Notes: generated from the sequence alone by a model not told the origin. Shown: positions 23,663 through 32,109, counted from the stretch's first letter. The stretch: DNA of 37,213 bases from Oscillospiraceae bacterium (GCA_022793095.1 JAAWCD010000128.1:1-37213), one strand, 5' to 3'. Translations and numbers: made by a program.

Positions 23663-24708
23663 GCCAGAAACTGAATTTCTATGAAATGCCCGGCGCGCCT
23701 GAGCGCAGGCTGGACAATATCCTGGACCTGGACGATATTATGTACGTCGAAAATCTGAAAATGCACTTTCCCGTGACCAGGGGCCTGCTGAAACGAGAGG
23801 TGGGCACGGTGAAGGCGGTGGACGGCGTAAGTTTCCACATCAAGCGCAGCCAGACCCTGGGCATCGTGGGCGAGTCCGGCTCGGGCAAGTCCACCATCGG
23901 CAACTGCCTGCTGCGCAACCTGAACATCACCTCCGGGAACATCTACTATGAGGGCCACAACATGAATGACCTGAACAGGCGCAGCCTTCAAAAGATGCGG
24001 AAAAATTTACAGATGATCACCCAGGACCCCTTTGCCTCCCTGGACCCCCGGATGAACATCATGGACGTGGTGTCGGAGGGGCTGAAAATCCATCACGTGC
24101 TGGACAACAAGGCAGAGCTGTACGACTTTGTGGTGCGCCAGTTGGAGATGGTGGGTATCAACCCGGATTTCCGGTTCCGCTACCCCCACGAGTTCTCCGG
24201 CGGCCAGCGCCAGCGTATCTCCATCGCCCGCGCCCTGGCCCTCCAGCCCAACTTTATCGTGTGCGACGAGGTGGTATCCGCCCTGGACGTGTCCATCCAG
24301 GCGCAGATCGTGAACCTGCTGATGAAACTTCAAGAGAACATGAAACTCACCTATGTGTTCATCGGCCACGATCTGTCCGTCGTGCGCTACATCTCCAACC
24401 AGGTTGCCGTGCTCTATCTGGGCAAGGTGATGGAGCTGACCGACTCCGACGAGCTCTACGACCATCCTTTGCACCCTTACACCCAGGCGCTGATCTCGGC
24501 GGCCCCCATCCCCAACCCGGTGGTGGACCGCGCCCGGGAGCGTATTCTGCTGGAGGGGGAGATCCCCTCCCCTATCAACCCGCCCAAGGGCTGTAATTTC
24601 TGCACCCGCTGCAAGTATGCGGACGAGCGCTGCCGTACCGAGGAGCCGAAAATGGTAGACGTGGGCGGAAATCATCTGGTGGCCTGCCACCGTGTCGCCG
24701 GAGCTTGA
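23659..24708 (+). CDS. Dpp/Opp-type ABC importer ATPase, DppF-like (importer 2)
   Basis: 349 residues with a GTG start overlapping the previous stop. An N-terminal extension of about 25 residues comes before the domain. Walker A is GESGSGKST, Q-loop MITQDPFASLDPR, signature FSGGQRQRI (unlike the LDGGR of importer 1's second half), Walker B FIVCDEVVSALD and switch IGHD. The usual Pro in D-E-P is Val here (DEVVSALD) and the switch His is preceded by Gly, both unusual but compatible with function. The C-terminal cysteines (CNFCTRCKYADERC) are kept. The next gene starts 13 bases after its stop, behind GAGGAGGGAG. Confidence 0.92.
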   Translation: MSQKLNFYEMPGAPERRLDNILDLDDIMYVENLKMHFPVTRGLLKREVGTVKAVDGVSFHIKRSQTLGIVGESGSGKSTIGNCLLRNLNITSGNIYYEGHNMNDLNRRSLQKMRKNLQMITQDPFASLDPRMNIMDVVSEGLKIHHVLDNKAELYDFVVRQLEMVGINPDFRFRYPHEFSGGQRQRISIARALALQPNFIVCDEVVSALDVSIQAQIVNLLMKLQENMKLTYVFIGHDLSVVRYISNQVAVLYLGKVMELTDSDELYDHPLHPYTQALISAAPIPNPVVDRARERILLEGEIPSPINPPKGCNFCTRCKYADERCRTEEPKMVDVGGNHLVACHRVAGA

Positions 24709-24721
24709 GGAGGGAGCTATT

Positions 24722-25675
24722 ATGGGTAAGTATTTTGTAAAGCGCGTCCTCCTGCTGATTCCCACGATCCTGCTGGTGTGCGTGATTGTATTCATCCTGA
24801 TGCGCATGGTTCCCATGGACGCGGTGGCCGTGCTGCAGAATAAGCTCAGCGCCAATGGTAACTACGTGGACGAAGACTATGTACGCGCCTTGCTGGGGCT
24901 GGATGTCCCGGCAGTCCAGCAGTTTTTCACCTGGATCGGCGGCGTGCTCCAGGGCGACCTAGGCACCTCCTTCTTTGACCACGCCACCGTGAACAGCATC
25001 CTGGCCCGGAAACTGCCGGTCACCCTGGAGCTGGGCATCCTCTCGCTCATCATCACCAACATAATCTCCATCCCCCTGGGCCTGTTCTGCGCGGCACGGC
25101 AGGATTCCATCTCTGACTACACCATCCGCGTTTTCAGCACAGTCCTCATCGCCATGCCGGTGTTCTGGGTGGCTACCATGGTGCTGATCTACCCCAATCT
25201 GTGGTGGGGCTGGGCTCCTGCGGTCTCCTACGTCCCATTTTTCGAGGACCCGCTGGAAAATCTATCCATGTTCCTGCTGCCCGCCGTCATTTCCGCCATC
25301 GGACAGTCTGGCATTCAGATGCGGACCATCCGCACAATGACGCTGGAGGTCATGCGGCAGGATTACATCCGCACCGCCTGGGCTAAGGGCGTACCGGAGC
25401 GCCAGGTGCTGTTCAAGTACGCCTTCCGCAACTCCATGATCCCCATCATCACCATGATCGGCGGCTCTGTGGCCATGATGATCGGCGGCAATGTGGTGAT
25501 GGAAAACATCTTTAACATCCCTGGCCTGGGGCAAGCCCTGGTCAGCGCGCTCAACTCCCGGGACTACCCTATTGTACAGGGCTGCGTGCTGGTGCTCTCG
25601 CTCTTCGTTATGTGCATTAACTTGCTGGTGGACTTGGCATACAAGTGGATCGACCCGAGAGTAACTTTGGATTAA
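24722..25675 (+). CDS. Dpp/Opp-type permease, DppB-like (importer 2)
   Basis: 317 residues from the ATG at 24722 after GAGGAGGGAG; an in-frame start at 24692 lies in the previous gene and is rejected. First helix VLLLIPTILLVCVIVFIL then MRMVPMDAV, which corresponds to the FMPGDP loop but lacks the Gly-Asp. A long outside loop, further helices, an EAA-type loop AKGVPERQVLFKYAFRNSMIP, and the end YKWIDPRVTLD. It forms the channel with the next gene. Confidence 0.92.
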   Translation: MGKYFVKRVLLLIPTILLVCVIVFILMRMVPMDAVAVLQNKLSANGNYVDEDYVRALLGLDVPAVQQFFTWIGGVLQGDLGTSFFDHATVNSILARKLPVTLELGILSLIITNIISIPLGLFCAARQDSISDYTIRVFSTVLIAMPVFWVATMVLIYPNLWWGWAPAVSYVPFFEDPLENLSMFLLPAVISAIGQSGIQMRTIRTMTLEVMRQDYIRTAWAKGVPERQVLFKYAFRNSMIPIITMIGGSVAMMIGGNVVMENIFNIPGLGQALVSALNSRDYPIVQGCVLVLSLFVMCINLLVDLAYKWIDPRVTLD

Positions 25676-25688
25676 GGGGGCGGAAATT

Positions 25689-26663
25689 ATGAGAAACAGA
25701 GCTGCACCTCCCGGCCGCGCGCCAGAGAAAGGGCATTTCTTTGCGGAGCTGGCCCGGAAAAAGCCCCTGGGCATGGTGGGGCTGATTATCCTGGTGGCGG
25801 TGCTTTTCATCGCCATTTTCGCGGACGTGATCGCGCCCAGCCCCATGGTGGACGGCGTGCTCCAGACCAGCATTCTGAACAAGCTCCAGTCCCCGTCGGC
25901 CGAGCACCTTCTGGGGACGGACAATCTGGGGCGGGACGTGCTCTCCTACCTGATCTATGGCGCACGCACCTCGGCCATTCTGGGCATCTGCTGCACACTG
26001 CTCAGCGTCGCCATTTCGGTGCTGATTGGCACGCTGTCCGCCGTGATCGGCGGCTGGTTCGACCTACTGATCCAGCGTATTGTGGACGCGTTCCAGTGCA
26101 TCCCATCCATGCTCATCCTGCTGATCCTGATGAATATGCTGGGCAGCGGCCTGCCACAGCTGATCTTCGCCATGTCGGTACCCGGTGGCATCACCGGCTC
26201 CCGGATGATGCGCTCGGCGGCCATTTCCGTCAAGGACTCCGGCTATGTCAAGAGCGCGGCGCTGCTGGGTGGGGGCACCATGTGGAAGACCTTCCGCCAC
26301 GTCATCCCCAACATCCTGCCCCTCATCATCACCAACGCGGCCAGTTCCCTGGGCGGTGTGATCCTGATGGAGGCGTCGCTGAACTTCCTGGGCTACGGCG
26401 TGGACCCCGGCACGCCCTCCTGGGGCTACATGATCACCAACCAGGGAAAGGCGAATATGTTCGTCATGCCGATGCTCGCGGTCTATCCTGGTCTGTGCAT
26501 CGCTATCATGGTATTTGGCGCCACGATGTTCGGCGATGCTGTGCGCGACCTGCTGGACCCCAGACTGAAAGGCGGCGTGGGCACTTACAATTCCAAAAAG
26601 CTGATGAAGATCGCGGCGAAGATGTCCGTCAAGTATCACTATGAAGATCCGTGTGCGCTGTGA
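25689..26663 (+). CDS. Dpp/Opp-type permease, DppC-like (importer 2)
   Basis: 324 residues. First helix GMVGLIILVAVLFIAIFADVIAP, loop HLLGTDNLGRDVLSYLIYGAR, then helices with the coupling loop at AALLGGGTMWKTFRHVIPN. It closes with VRDLLDPRLKGGVG plus about 20 extra basic residues (SKKLMKIAAKMSVKYHYED) beyond the normal end. Last gene of the importer 2 operon; the solute-binding protein is not in this operon but lies about 1.7 kb downstream with its own promoter. Confidence 0.92.
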   Translation: MRNRAAPPGRAPEKGHFFAELARKKPLGMVGLIILVAVLFIAIFADVIAPSPMVDGVLQTSILNKLQSPSAEHLLGTDNLGRDVLSYLIYGARTSAILGICCTLLSVAISVLIGTLSAVIGGWFDLLIQRIVDAFQCIPSMLILLILMNMLGSGLPQLIFAMSVPGGITGSRMMRSAAISVKDSGYVKSAALLGGGTMWKTFRHVIPNILPLIITNAASSLGGVILMEASLNFLGYGVDPGTPSWGYMITNQGKANMFVMPMLAVYPGLCIAIMVFGATMFGDAVRDLLDPRLKGGVGTYNSKKLMKIAAKMSVKYHYEDPCAL

Positions 26664-26689
26664 TCCTGTTTCCTGTACAGCGGCGATTT

Positions 26690-26746
26690 ATACTAATCAC
26701 TGGTTAAGTGATTTAATTTGTCTCCCCGCCCGTAGGGCGGGGAGAC
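26690..26746. repeat. 57-bp repeat ending in GC hairpin (module 2, copy 2)
   Basis: Matches 17372-17428 at 53 of 57 positions. In this copy the leading bases also form a hairpin, AATCACT-GGTTA-AGTGATT, ahead of GTCTCCCCGCCC-GTA-GGGCGGGGAGAC. It follows the importer 2 operon by 26 bases and probably serves as its end. Confidence 0.85.
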
Positions 26747-26812
26747 AAGAAAAGCAAGCAAAAAATGAAAGCATTTAATCAGTTTTCAGTACTAGCTGAG
26801 CGAAAGGGATAA

Positions 26813-26910
26813 CCACATATTGGTATTGCCCCCGCCGAAGGCGGGGGCAATACCAATATGTGGCGGAGTTCGCGCGGCAAAAGGCCGTCTGACCGGCGGG
26901 TTCCTGACGA
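26813..26910. repeat. 24-bp GC hairpin with conserved flank (module 1)
   Basis: CCACATATTGGTATTGCCCC + CGCC pairs perfectly over 24 bp with 26840-26863 around GAA. This is the longest member. The flank (CGCGCGGCAAAAGG...CTGACCGGCGG) parallels that at 17314-17365. The rest of the gene-free stretch 26664-27247 holds only AT-rich bases and a TGGTATAGT extended -10 box at 27080-27088 before LysR3. Confidence 0.8.
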
Positions 26911-27247
26911 CACAGGCCGTAAGGCAATGTCATTCAGATAATCGTTCCAGCAGGGTCCGATGAGGGCATCGGGTCCTGCAAACCACCATATGCAGGGCCC
27001 CGTTTTGGCGGGATCATGGGGATGGCCGCAAAAAATTTCTTCCATCTTGCATAAAAAAGATGAATTTGCGCGAAAAAGCTGGTATAGTAATGTGTGAGCG
27101 GCAGACCGCGGCGATTTGTGTCCGCGCGCCTGTTCCACGGCAAAAAGGGAAGGGGCCGCCGGCCTCTTCCCTCTTGCGTATGGCGGCGCAGACCGTGCCG
27201 TCCAATCATACAGGGCCATTCAGGCCCGACACTGGCAGGAGGCTCAT

Positions 27248-28192
27248 ATGGACTTATACCAGCTTGACTGTTTCCGCATGGTCGCCCGGATCGAACACAT
27301 CAGCAACGCCGCGGTGATCCTCCACATCACCCAGCCCGCGCTGAGCAAGATCATCTCCCGGGTGGAGGATTACGCCGGCGCACCGCTGTTTGACCGCGTA
27401 AAGGGAAAGATCCGGCTCAACGAGGCCGGTACGGCCTTTTTGGCCACCCTGGACGATATGTTCGACGTCCTGCAAAAGGGCAAAAAAGAAGTGGTGGAGA
27501 TCAGCACCCGCACCACCAACCAGATCCGTCTGGCGGCGTCCAGCGATTCCATCCTGTTCATGCTGGCGGAGACCTTTTTCAGCGAGCACCCGGAGGTGCG
27601 CATCCACTACTCCGTGCTGGACCGGGAGCACATCCGGGAGGCCTTTCTGCGCAACGCCCTGGACTTCGCCCTGACCACCTACCCCGTGCAGGAGAAGGGC
27701 GTGGAGTGGGAGCGGCTGGGGGAGGAGGAGATCGTCATGCTGGTGGGAAAGGCATCCCCCTTCTACGACCGGAAAACCATCTCCTTTGCCGAGCTGCGGG
27801 GCGTGGAGGTCATGTGCGAAAACAACGGCGGCGACCTGCGCAACGCCGTGAACAAATGCTACGAGGCCGCCGGGGTCGCGCCGAATATCGTGCTGGAGAG
27901 CACCACCGGCTCCGTGATGGGGTTCAAGCACGGACTGAACCGGGCCGTGAGCTTTGCGCCCATCCACCGTTTTATGCAGATGTGCCAGGCCCACTCCTCC
28001 ATGTCGCCGGGCCTCCAGGTCCACGGCCTCCGGCTGACGGGGCCGAGGTGCACCTGGGTCAGCGGCATCGCCCACCGCCCGGTCCATCTGATGAACCCGG
28101 CCACGGAGGATTTTTACTATATGGCAAAGGACTACTTCGAGCGGCTCCATCTGGAGATGCTCCAGTTTGGGCAAAACTATTTCGGCAGCTGA
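27248..28192 (+). CDS. LysR-family transcription regulator (LysR3)
   Basis: 314 residues from the ATG at 27248 after CAGGAGG. Helix-turn-helix residues 1-60: LYQLDCFRMVARIEHISNAA, LHITQPALSKIISRVEDYAG, APLFDR. The effector domain starts at NQIRLAASSDSILFMLAETF. It faces the same way as the second solute-binding protein gene (212 bases on) and lies downstream of importer 2. It probably controls the ATAACAAAAGTC-box promoters at 28253 and 20179, though no direct evidence links them. It resembles LysR1 more than LysR2 in the start of the effector domain (both have a QIRLAA / EIRLAA strand). Confidence 0.92.
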   Translation: MDLYQLDCFRMVARIEHISNAAVILHITQPALSKIISRVEDYAGAPLFDRVKGKIRLNEAGTAFLATLDDMFDVLQKGKKEVVEISTRTTNQIRLAASSDSILFMLAETFFSEHPEVRIHYSVLDREHIREAFLRNALDFALTTYPVQEKGVEWERLGEEEIVMLVGKASPFYDRKTISFAELRGVEVMCENNGGDLRNAVNKCYEAAGVAPNIVLESTTGSVMGFKHGLNRAVSFAPIHRFMQMCQAHSSMSPGLQVHGLRLTGPRCTWVSGIAHRPVHLMNPATEDFYYMAKDYFERLHLEMLQFGQNYFGS

Positions 28193-28252
28193 CTGCTATA
28201 TATTCTGCGGAATGGGTTTCCAGTGATACCATGCCGACACGATTATAACTAT

Positions 28253-28296
28253 ATAACAAAAGTCAATTTTACTTTTTCACCGGATATGCCTAAAAT
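28253..28296 (+). promoter_or_regulatory. Promoter with the ATAACAAAAGTC box (copy 2)
   Basis: ATAACAAAAGTC (28253-28264), ATTTTACT, -35 TTTACT (28268-28273), 17-base spacer, -10 TAAAAT (28291-28296). The box and spacing repeat those at 20179-20222. The leader of about 100 bases carries a hairpin-like stretch near 28347-28369 and the AAGGAGG ribosome site of the next gene. Confidence 0.7.
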
Positions 28297-28404
28297 GACA
28301 GTAGACAGAGCAGTTAGATTTATCGGCCTTTCCCCGCAGAAGGGTGACGTGCGCCAGTGGTGCGCGTCAGGCAAAACTGCCCAATAGTTTAAGGAGGATA
28401 TCCC

Positions 28405-30210
28405 ATGAAAACTCATCGCAAGCTGACCGCGCTGGGCCTGTCGCTGGCCATGGCGTGCGCACTGCTGGCCGGATGCGGCCCCACGGGGAACCAACCGGCT
28501 GCCGACGGAAACTCCCCCGCGCCCGGTACCGCAGCTCCTTCCACCCCTGCCGCCCCCGACGCCCCCACCACTCCCACCGACACCGGCGAGCCTGTCTACG
28601 GCGGGTCCATCACCATGTATTGGAATGACGACATTGATACATACTTTGACCCCGCCATCGGCGACACCGTGTCCTGGAACCTGTTCCTGGAGGGCCTGTG
28701 GTCCTACGACGTGACCTCTGGCCATGCCGCCATCGACGACAACGTGCCCGGCGCGGCCCTGAAGGGCCAGCTGGCCGAGTCCTGGACAGTGGACGAGGCC
28801 GCCGCCACCCTGACCGTCACCCTGCGGGACGACGTGCACTTCCAGCGGCTGGACGACCAGTACGACTACTACGGCGGCCGCCAGCTGGTGGCCGGCGACG
28901 TCAAGTGGACCTATGACCGCCTGTGCGGCATCGGCTCGGGCTACGACGCCCCGCTGGAGACCGAGTCCAACTGGGCCCGCAACCTGGCGATGCTCGTCTC
29001 TGTGGACGCCCCCGACGATCAGACCGTCGTGTTCCACCTGACCTCCGGCGACGAAGTGACCATCGAGAGCTTTATGAACCAGTTTGTGAAGATCGGCGGG
29101 CCTGAGTGGGATACCCTGACCGACGATCAGAAGTCCGACTACCACTACTGCTGCGGTACCGGCCCCTTCCTTCTCAGCGAGATCGAGGCCGGACAGCGGG
29201 TGGTCCTGACGAGGAACGACGACTACTACGACTACGACGTCCGCTACCCCGATAACAAGCTGCCCTATCTGGATCAGATCACGGTGCTCTATATCGCCGA
29301 CTCCACCAACATCGTGACCCAGTTCACCTCGGGCAATCTGGACCTGTTCGGCTCCAGCAAAACCAACCTGATCAACGACTCGGAGGCCGCCCAGATCGCC
29401 GCCTCCGGCATGGCCTACTACGTAAACTCCGTGGCCAGCTCCCAGCCCGAATTCCTTGTTATGAAGTGCAACCAGAAACCCTTTGACGATATCCGCGTGC
29501 GTCAGGCCATGCAGCTGGCCATCGACATGAACACTATCCACTCGGCCTACCTGAACCTGGAGGGCGACATGGTGCTCTCCGGCCTGTGGAACCCCGTCAC
29601 CACCGAGTGGTCCACCGTCTCCGGCTGGCCCCAGGAGCTGCTGGACTCCTACAGCTACGACCCCGAGCGGGCAAAGGCCCTGCTGGCGGAGGCCGGTTAC
29701 GCCGACGGCCTGACCTTCGACGCCGTCATCACCAGCGAGAACGACGCCGACCTGTGGGCCCTCGCCGCCGAGTACTGGAACGCCGTGGGCATCAAGGTCA
29801 ACCTGGAGGTCGTCAGCAACTTTATGGAGGCCAAGACCATCGGCAACAACGCCGACGACCCCCGCAGCATGGCCTCCGCCGGCGCGGGCGCCGTGGCCTC
29901 CATTCAGGCGGCGTTCAACCAGACCGTGGACGGCGGCTGGGCCGCCGGTATGTGGAACGGCGACGCGGCTTACACGGAGCTCTTCCAGAACATGATGTCC
30001 GCCACCTCCCTGGCTGACCAGGAGCGGATGGCCAAGGAGGCCGACCAGATGTACGCGGAGGGCCACTGGACCGTCAACCTGACCGGCATGAGGGCGCTGA
30101 ACTACTTCTACAACGCCCGCGTCGACGGGATCCCCGACAACTGCTCCATCTACAGCGGCAAGGCCGCCAGCACCCTGCTGTCCGGTATGTGGGTGACCGA
30201 CGCCCAATAG
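28405..30210 (+). CDS. Lipoprotein solute-binding protein of Dpp/Opp type (importer 2)
   Basis: 601 residues. Lipoprotein signal with LLAGC and lipid Cys at 24, then a Pro/Thr/Ala-rich linker to about residue 60. The mature protein starts YGGSITMYWNDDIDTYFDPA and follows the family 5 layout: TLTVTLRDDVHFQRLDDQYD, then GTGPFLLSEIEAGQRVVLTRNDDYYDYD, and VRQAMQLAIDMNTIHSAYLN. It is very acidic and rich in Tyr/Asp near the ligand region. It has a consensus promoter of its own and a terminator after it, so it is probably made in excess of the importer 2 membrane parts. Compared with the binding protein of importer 1 it is 46 residues longer and only distantly similar, so the ligands are likely different. 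Confidence 0.93.
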   Translation: MKTHRKLTALGLSLAMACALLAGCGPTGNQPAADGNSPAPGTAAPSTPAAPDAPTTPTDTGEPVYGGSITMYWNDDIDTYFDPAIGDTVSWNLFLEGLWSYDVTSGHAAIDDNVPGAALKGQLAESWTVDEAAATLTVTLRDDVHFQRLDDQYDYYGGRQLVAGDVKWTYDRLCGIGSGYDAPLETESNWARNLAMLVSVDAPDDQTVVFHLTSGDEVTIESFMNQFVKIGGPEWDTLTDDQKSDYHYCCGTGPFLLSEIEAGQRVVLTRNDDYYDYDVRYPDNKLPYLDQITVLYIADSTNIVTQFTSGNLDLFGSSKTNLINDSEAAQIAASGMAYYVNSVASSQPEFLVMKCNQKPFDDIRVRQAMQLAIDMNTIHSAYLNLEGDMVLSGLWNPVTTEWSTVSGWPQELLDSYSYDPERAKALLAEAGYADGLTFDAVITSENDADLWALAAEYWNAVGIKVNLEVVSNFMEAKTIGNNADDPRSMASAGAGAVASIQAAFNQTVDGGWAAGMWNGDAAYTELFQNMMSATSLADQERMAKEADQMYAEGHWTVNLTGMRALNYFYNARVDGIPDNCSIYSGKAASTLLSGMWVTDAQ

Positions 30211-30230
30211 GATATTTCCCCTCAGAAAGC

Positions 30231-30263
30231 GATACAGAGCCGGCGGTACGCCGGCTCTGTATC
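30231..30263 (+). terminator. Hairpin terminator after the second solute-binding protein
   Basis: GATACAGAGCCGGC-GGTAC-GCCGGCTCTGTATC, perfect 14 bp, 20 bases past the stop. A second perfect hairpin, CCGTCGGCAAAGGC / GCCTTTGCCGACGG (30320-30349), follows. Confidence 0.75.
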
Positions 30264-30422
30264 TGTTCCCATCCCGCGCGGAAAAAGAGGAGCCGCCGGT
30301 TCCCCGGCGGCCCCTGAAACCGTCGGCAAAGGCTTGCCTTTGCCGACGGGAAGGCTGCGGCCTCATACGCGCACTCGCTGTCCGCCTGCGGCGGACAACT
30401 CGCACACTTTTCGGTCGAGAAG

Positions 30423-30453
30423 TGTCTCCCCCGCCTCCGGCGGGGGAAACACG
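30423..30453. repeat. GC hairpin after C4
   Basis: GTGTCTCCCCCGCC-TCC-GGCGGGGGAAACAC, one mismatch. It lies 18 bases beyond the C4 stop on the minus strand, so it could end the fourth triad operon. Confidence 0.75.
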
Positions 30454-30470
30454 AATAGTGTTCCTTCGTA

Positions 30471-31271
30471 TCAGACCCATTCGTTGTGCCCGATGGAATA
30501 GGTGTTGTCGTCATCCAGCGTGTCGTAGGGCCTGGGCGTCTCCCAGATCAGGTGCTGGACCTCCTGGTTGACGTCGTAGCGCCGGCTCAGGGGGCCGGGG
30601 TCGGTGACCTGGCAGGGACAGCCGCGCCAGGTATCGTAATCAGGGTCTTTCTCGTGCTGCTCATAGAGCTCGCGGGCGAAGTTGCCGTTGTCAAAGGGCT
30701 GGGCAAACACCGGGACCACGTGCTCGTGGATATATTTCCACTCGCCCTCGTGGTAGATGAAATCCGCGCCGTAGTACTCCCAGGAGGCCGCGCCGCCCCG
30801 GACATAATCCTCCGCCCTGGGCGGCTCCTTCGGGCCGCCGGGACCGCCCGGACCGCCGGGGCCAAACTTGCGGCGGCCCAGCGCGGCCATCATGACCCCC
30901 GCCGTGATGGCCCAGCAGCGGCCGGACCTGCCGTCCCGCGCCATCTCGATGCACAGCTCGGACAGGGCGTGGACGCCGCTGGCCCCGATCGACCGGGGGT
31001 CGCCGCCCATGTAAGACGGAAATGCCTCGCCCAGCTGGAAGGTCTCCTCCGCCGCGCGGGACTCCTCGTCGATGGTGTGGTTGTGATAGATCTGGCGGAA
31101 CCCGACCATGCGGCCGAAGTTGTGGCCCCAGGTGGAGTTTTCGCCCTTGAACCAGATCTTGTCAAACTCCTCCCGCTCATAGGCGATGCAGTGGACGTAG
31201 GCGTGGTAGACTTTTTTCCGCTCGATCTCCTGTGTGCCAATGGCGTTGTGGAGGCGCTCCTTGAACGTCAT
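30471..31271 (-). CDS. NTF2/SnoaL-like protein, family C, copy C4
   Basis: 266 residues; its ATG overlaps the B4 stop by one base (TGATG). Family C features: IERKKVYHAYVHCIAYEREEFDKIW, STWGHNFGRMVG, LCIEMARDGRSGRCWAITAG, WEYYGADFIYHEGEWKYIHE, HVVPVFAQPFDNGNFAR. The WERYG motif has become WEYYG and HEQVC has become HEHVV. An unusual loop GPGGPGGPGGPKEPP (about residues 140-155) is inserted before the WEYYG strand. The ending, TLDDDNTYSIGHNEW, aligns with HLDEEHTYSPG of C1. It is the most diverged C copy, but order and length are preserved. Confidence 0.8.
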   Translation of the reverse strand: MTFKERLHNAIGTQEIERKKVYHAYVHCIAYEREEFDKIWFKGENSTWGHNFGRMVGFRQIYHNHTIDEESRAAEETFQLGEAFPSYMGGDPRSIGASGVHALSELCIEMARDGRSGRCWAITAGVMMAALGRRKFGPGGPGGPGGPKEPPRAEDYVRGGAASWEYYGADFIYHEGEWKYIHEHVVPVFAQPFDNGNFARELYEQHEKDPDYDTWRGCPCQVTDPGPLSRRYDVNQEVQHLIWETPRPYDTLDDDNTYSIGHNEWV

Positions 31272-32092
31272 CACATATCCCTCATTTCTCTGACATAGTA
31301 CGGCATACCCATGCAGCCCTCCGGGCCATAGCTGTAGTTGGGATTGAAGGAGTAGTAGGGGCGGGGCATATCCTGATAGAGATACTGCCAGCCGAAGAAG
31401 GGGTCGTAGACCGTGCGCTCCACGGTGGGGGTGCCCAGCTCGTCCCGCAGGTAGGAGTTGTCGGGGTCCTCGTGGCCCAGTTTCGGGCCGTTCTGGCCGG
31501 TGGTCCCGAACTCGTCCCTCCACATGGGGTATTCCGCGTAGTCCCTCCCGGCGGGGATGGCGTGGTCGTTGGTGAGGATCAGGTGCCAGATCTTCCACGC
31601 GCCGTTCTCCTTCAGCAGGTCCGCGTAGACCAGGCCGAACATGAACCGGCAGTCCGCCGTGCCGTCCGGGCTGCCCACGGCGCGCACGCCCTGCACATAA
31701 CACATATAGCGGGCGGTCTTGCCGTCCTCGGCGATGTAGAGCAGGGGGGAATAGGCGGCGCTGTGGTTCAGGATGCCCATGCCCAGATGGAATTTGTCGC
31801 AGGGGAGGGCGGGGTCGGCGTCGCAGAAGGGCTTGAGCTGGGCGTACCGCAGGTCGCTGAGCTGCACCACGTAGTAGTTGGAGATCTCGTCCATCCCGGT
31901 GTAGAAACCGGTGTTCACGCCCAGGGAGGCATAGCGGCGGTTCTGGGGCAGGCTGACCCACAGATCGGTCAGCTCCTGGCGGCGGAGATCTCCGGCGTAG
32001 CAATAGAAATGCTTGGACATGACCTGTTTCACGTTTTCGTAGTCCCACAGGCGCTCTACCAGTTCGTCATCGGAAAAAAACTGCTTTGCCAT
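31271..32092 (-). CDS. NTF2/SnoaL-like protein, family B, copy B4
   Basis: 273 residues from the ATG at 32092 behind AAAGGAGG; the frame upstream to 32356 lies inside A4 and is rejected. Features: VERLWDYENVKQVMSKHFYC, RQELTDLWVSLPQNRRYASL, GVNTGFYTGMDEISNYYVVQ, NHSAAYSPLLYIAEDGKTAR, NGAWKIWHLILTNDHAI. The central HxCTTPL of B1/B2 is here NHSAAYSPL, so the His is kept but the Cys-Thr-Thr is not. The ending has Tyr/Pro-rich repeats (FFGWQYLYQDMPRPYYSF), as in B1 (FGWEYLFYDMPRPFKTY). That tail motif FGW-x-Y-(L/I)-x-x-D-M-P is a good family mark. Confidence 0.82.
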   Translation of the reverse strand: MAKQFFSDDELVERLWDYENVKQVMSKHFYCYAGDLRRQELTDLWVSLPQNRRYASLGVNTGFYTGMDEISNYYVVQLSDLRYAQLKPFCDADPALPCDKFHLGMGILNHSAAYSPLLYIAEDGKTARYMCYVQGVRAVGSPDGTADCRFMFGLVYADLLKENGAWKIWHLILTNDHAIPAGRDYAEYPMWRDEFGTTGQNGPKLGHEDPDNSYLRDELGTPTVERTVYDPFFGWQYLYQDMPRPYYSFNPNYSYGPEGCMGMPYYVREMRDM

Positions 32093-32109
32093 GGTTGGAC
32101 CTCCTTTCA

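Noticed and set aside
3676..30453. CRISPR array reading of the repeated GC hairpins
   Set aside because: The repeats are scattered between genes at irregular distances, have variable arms and no uniform spacers, and there are no cas genes.
28249..30480. 743-codon minus-strand open frame opposite the second solute-binding protein
   Set aside because: Antisense shadow of a GC-rich lipoprotein gene; no ribosome site, no domain pattern, and low-complexity Val/Gly/His content.
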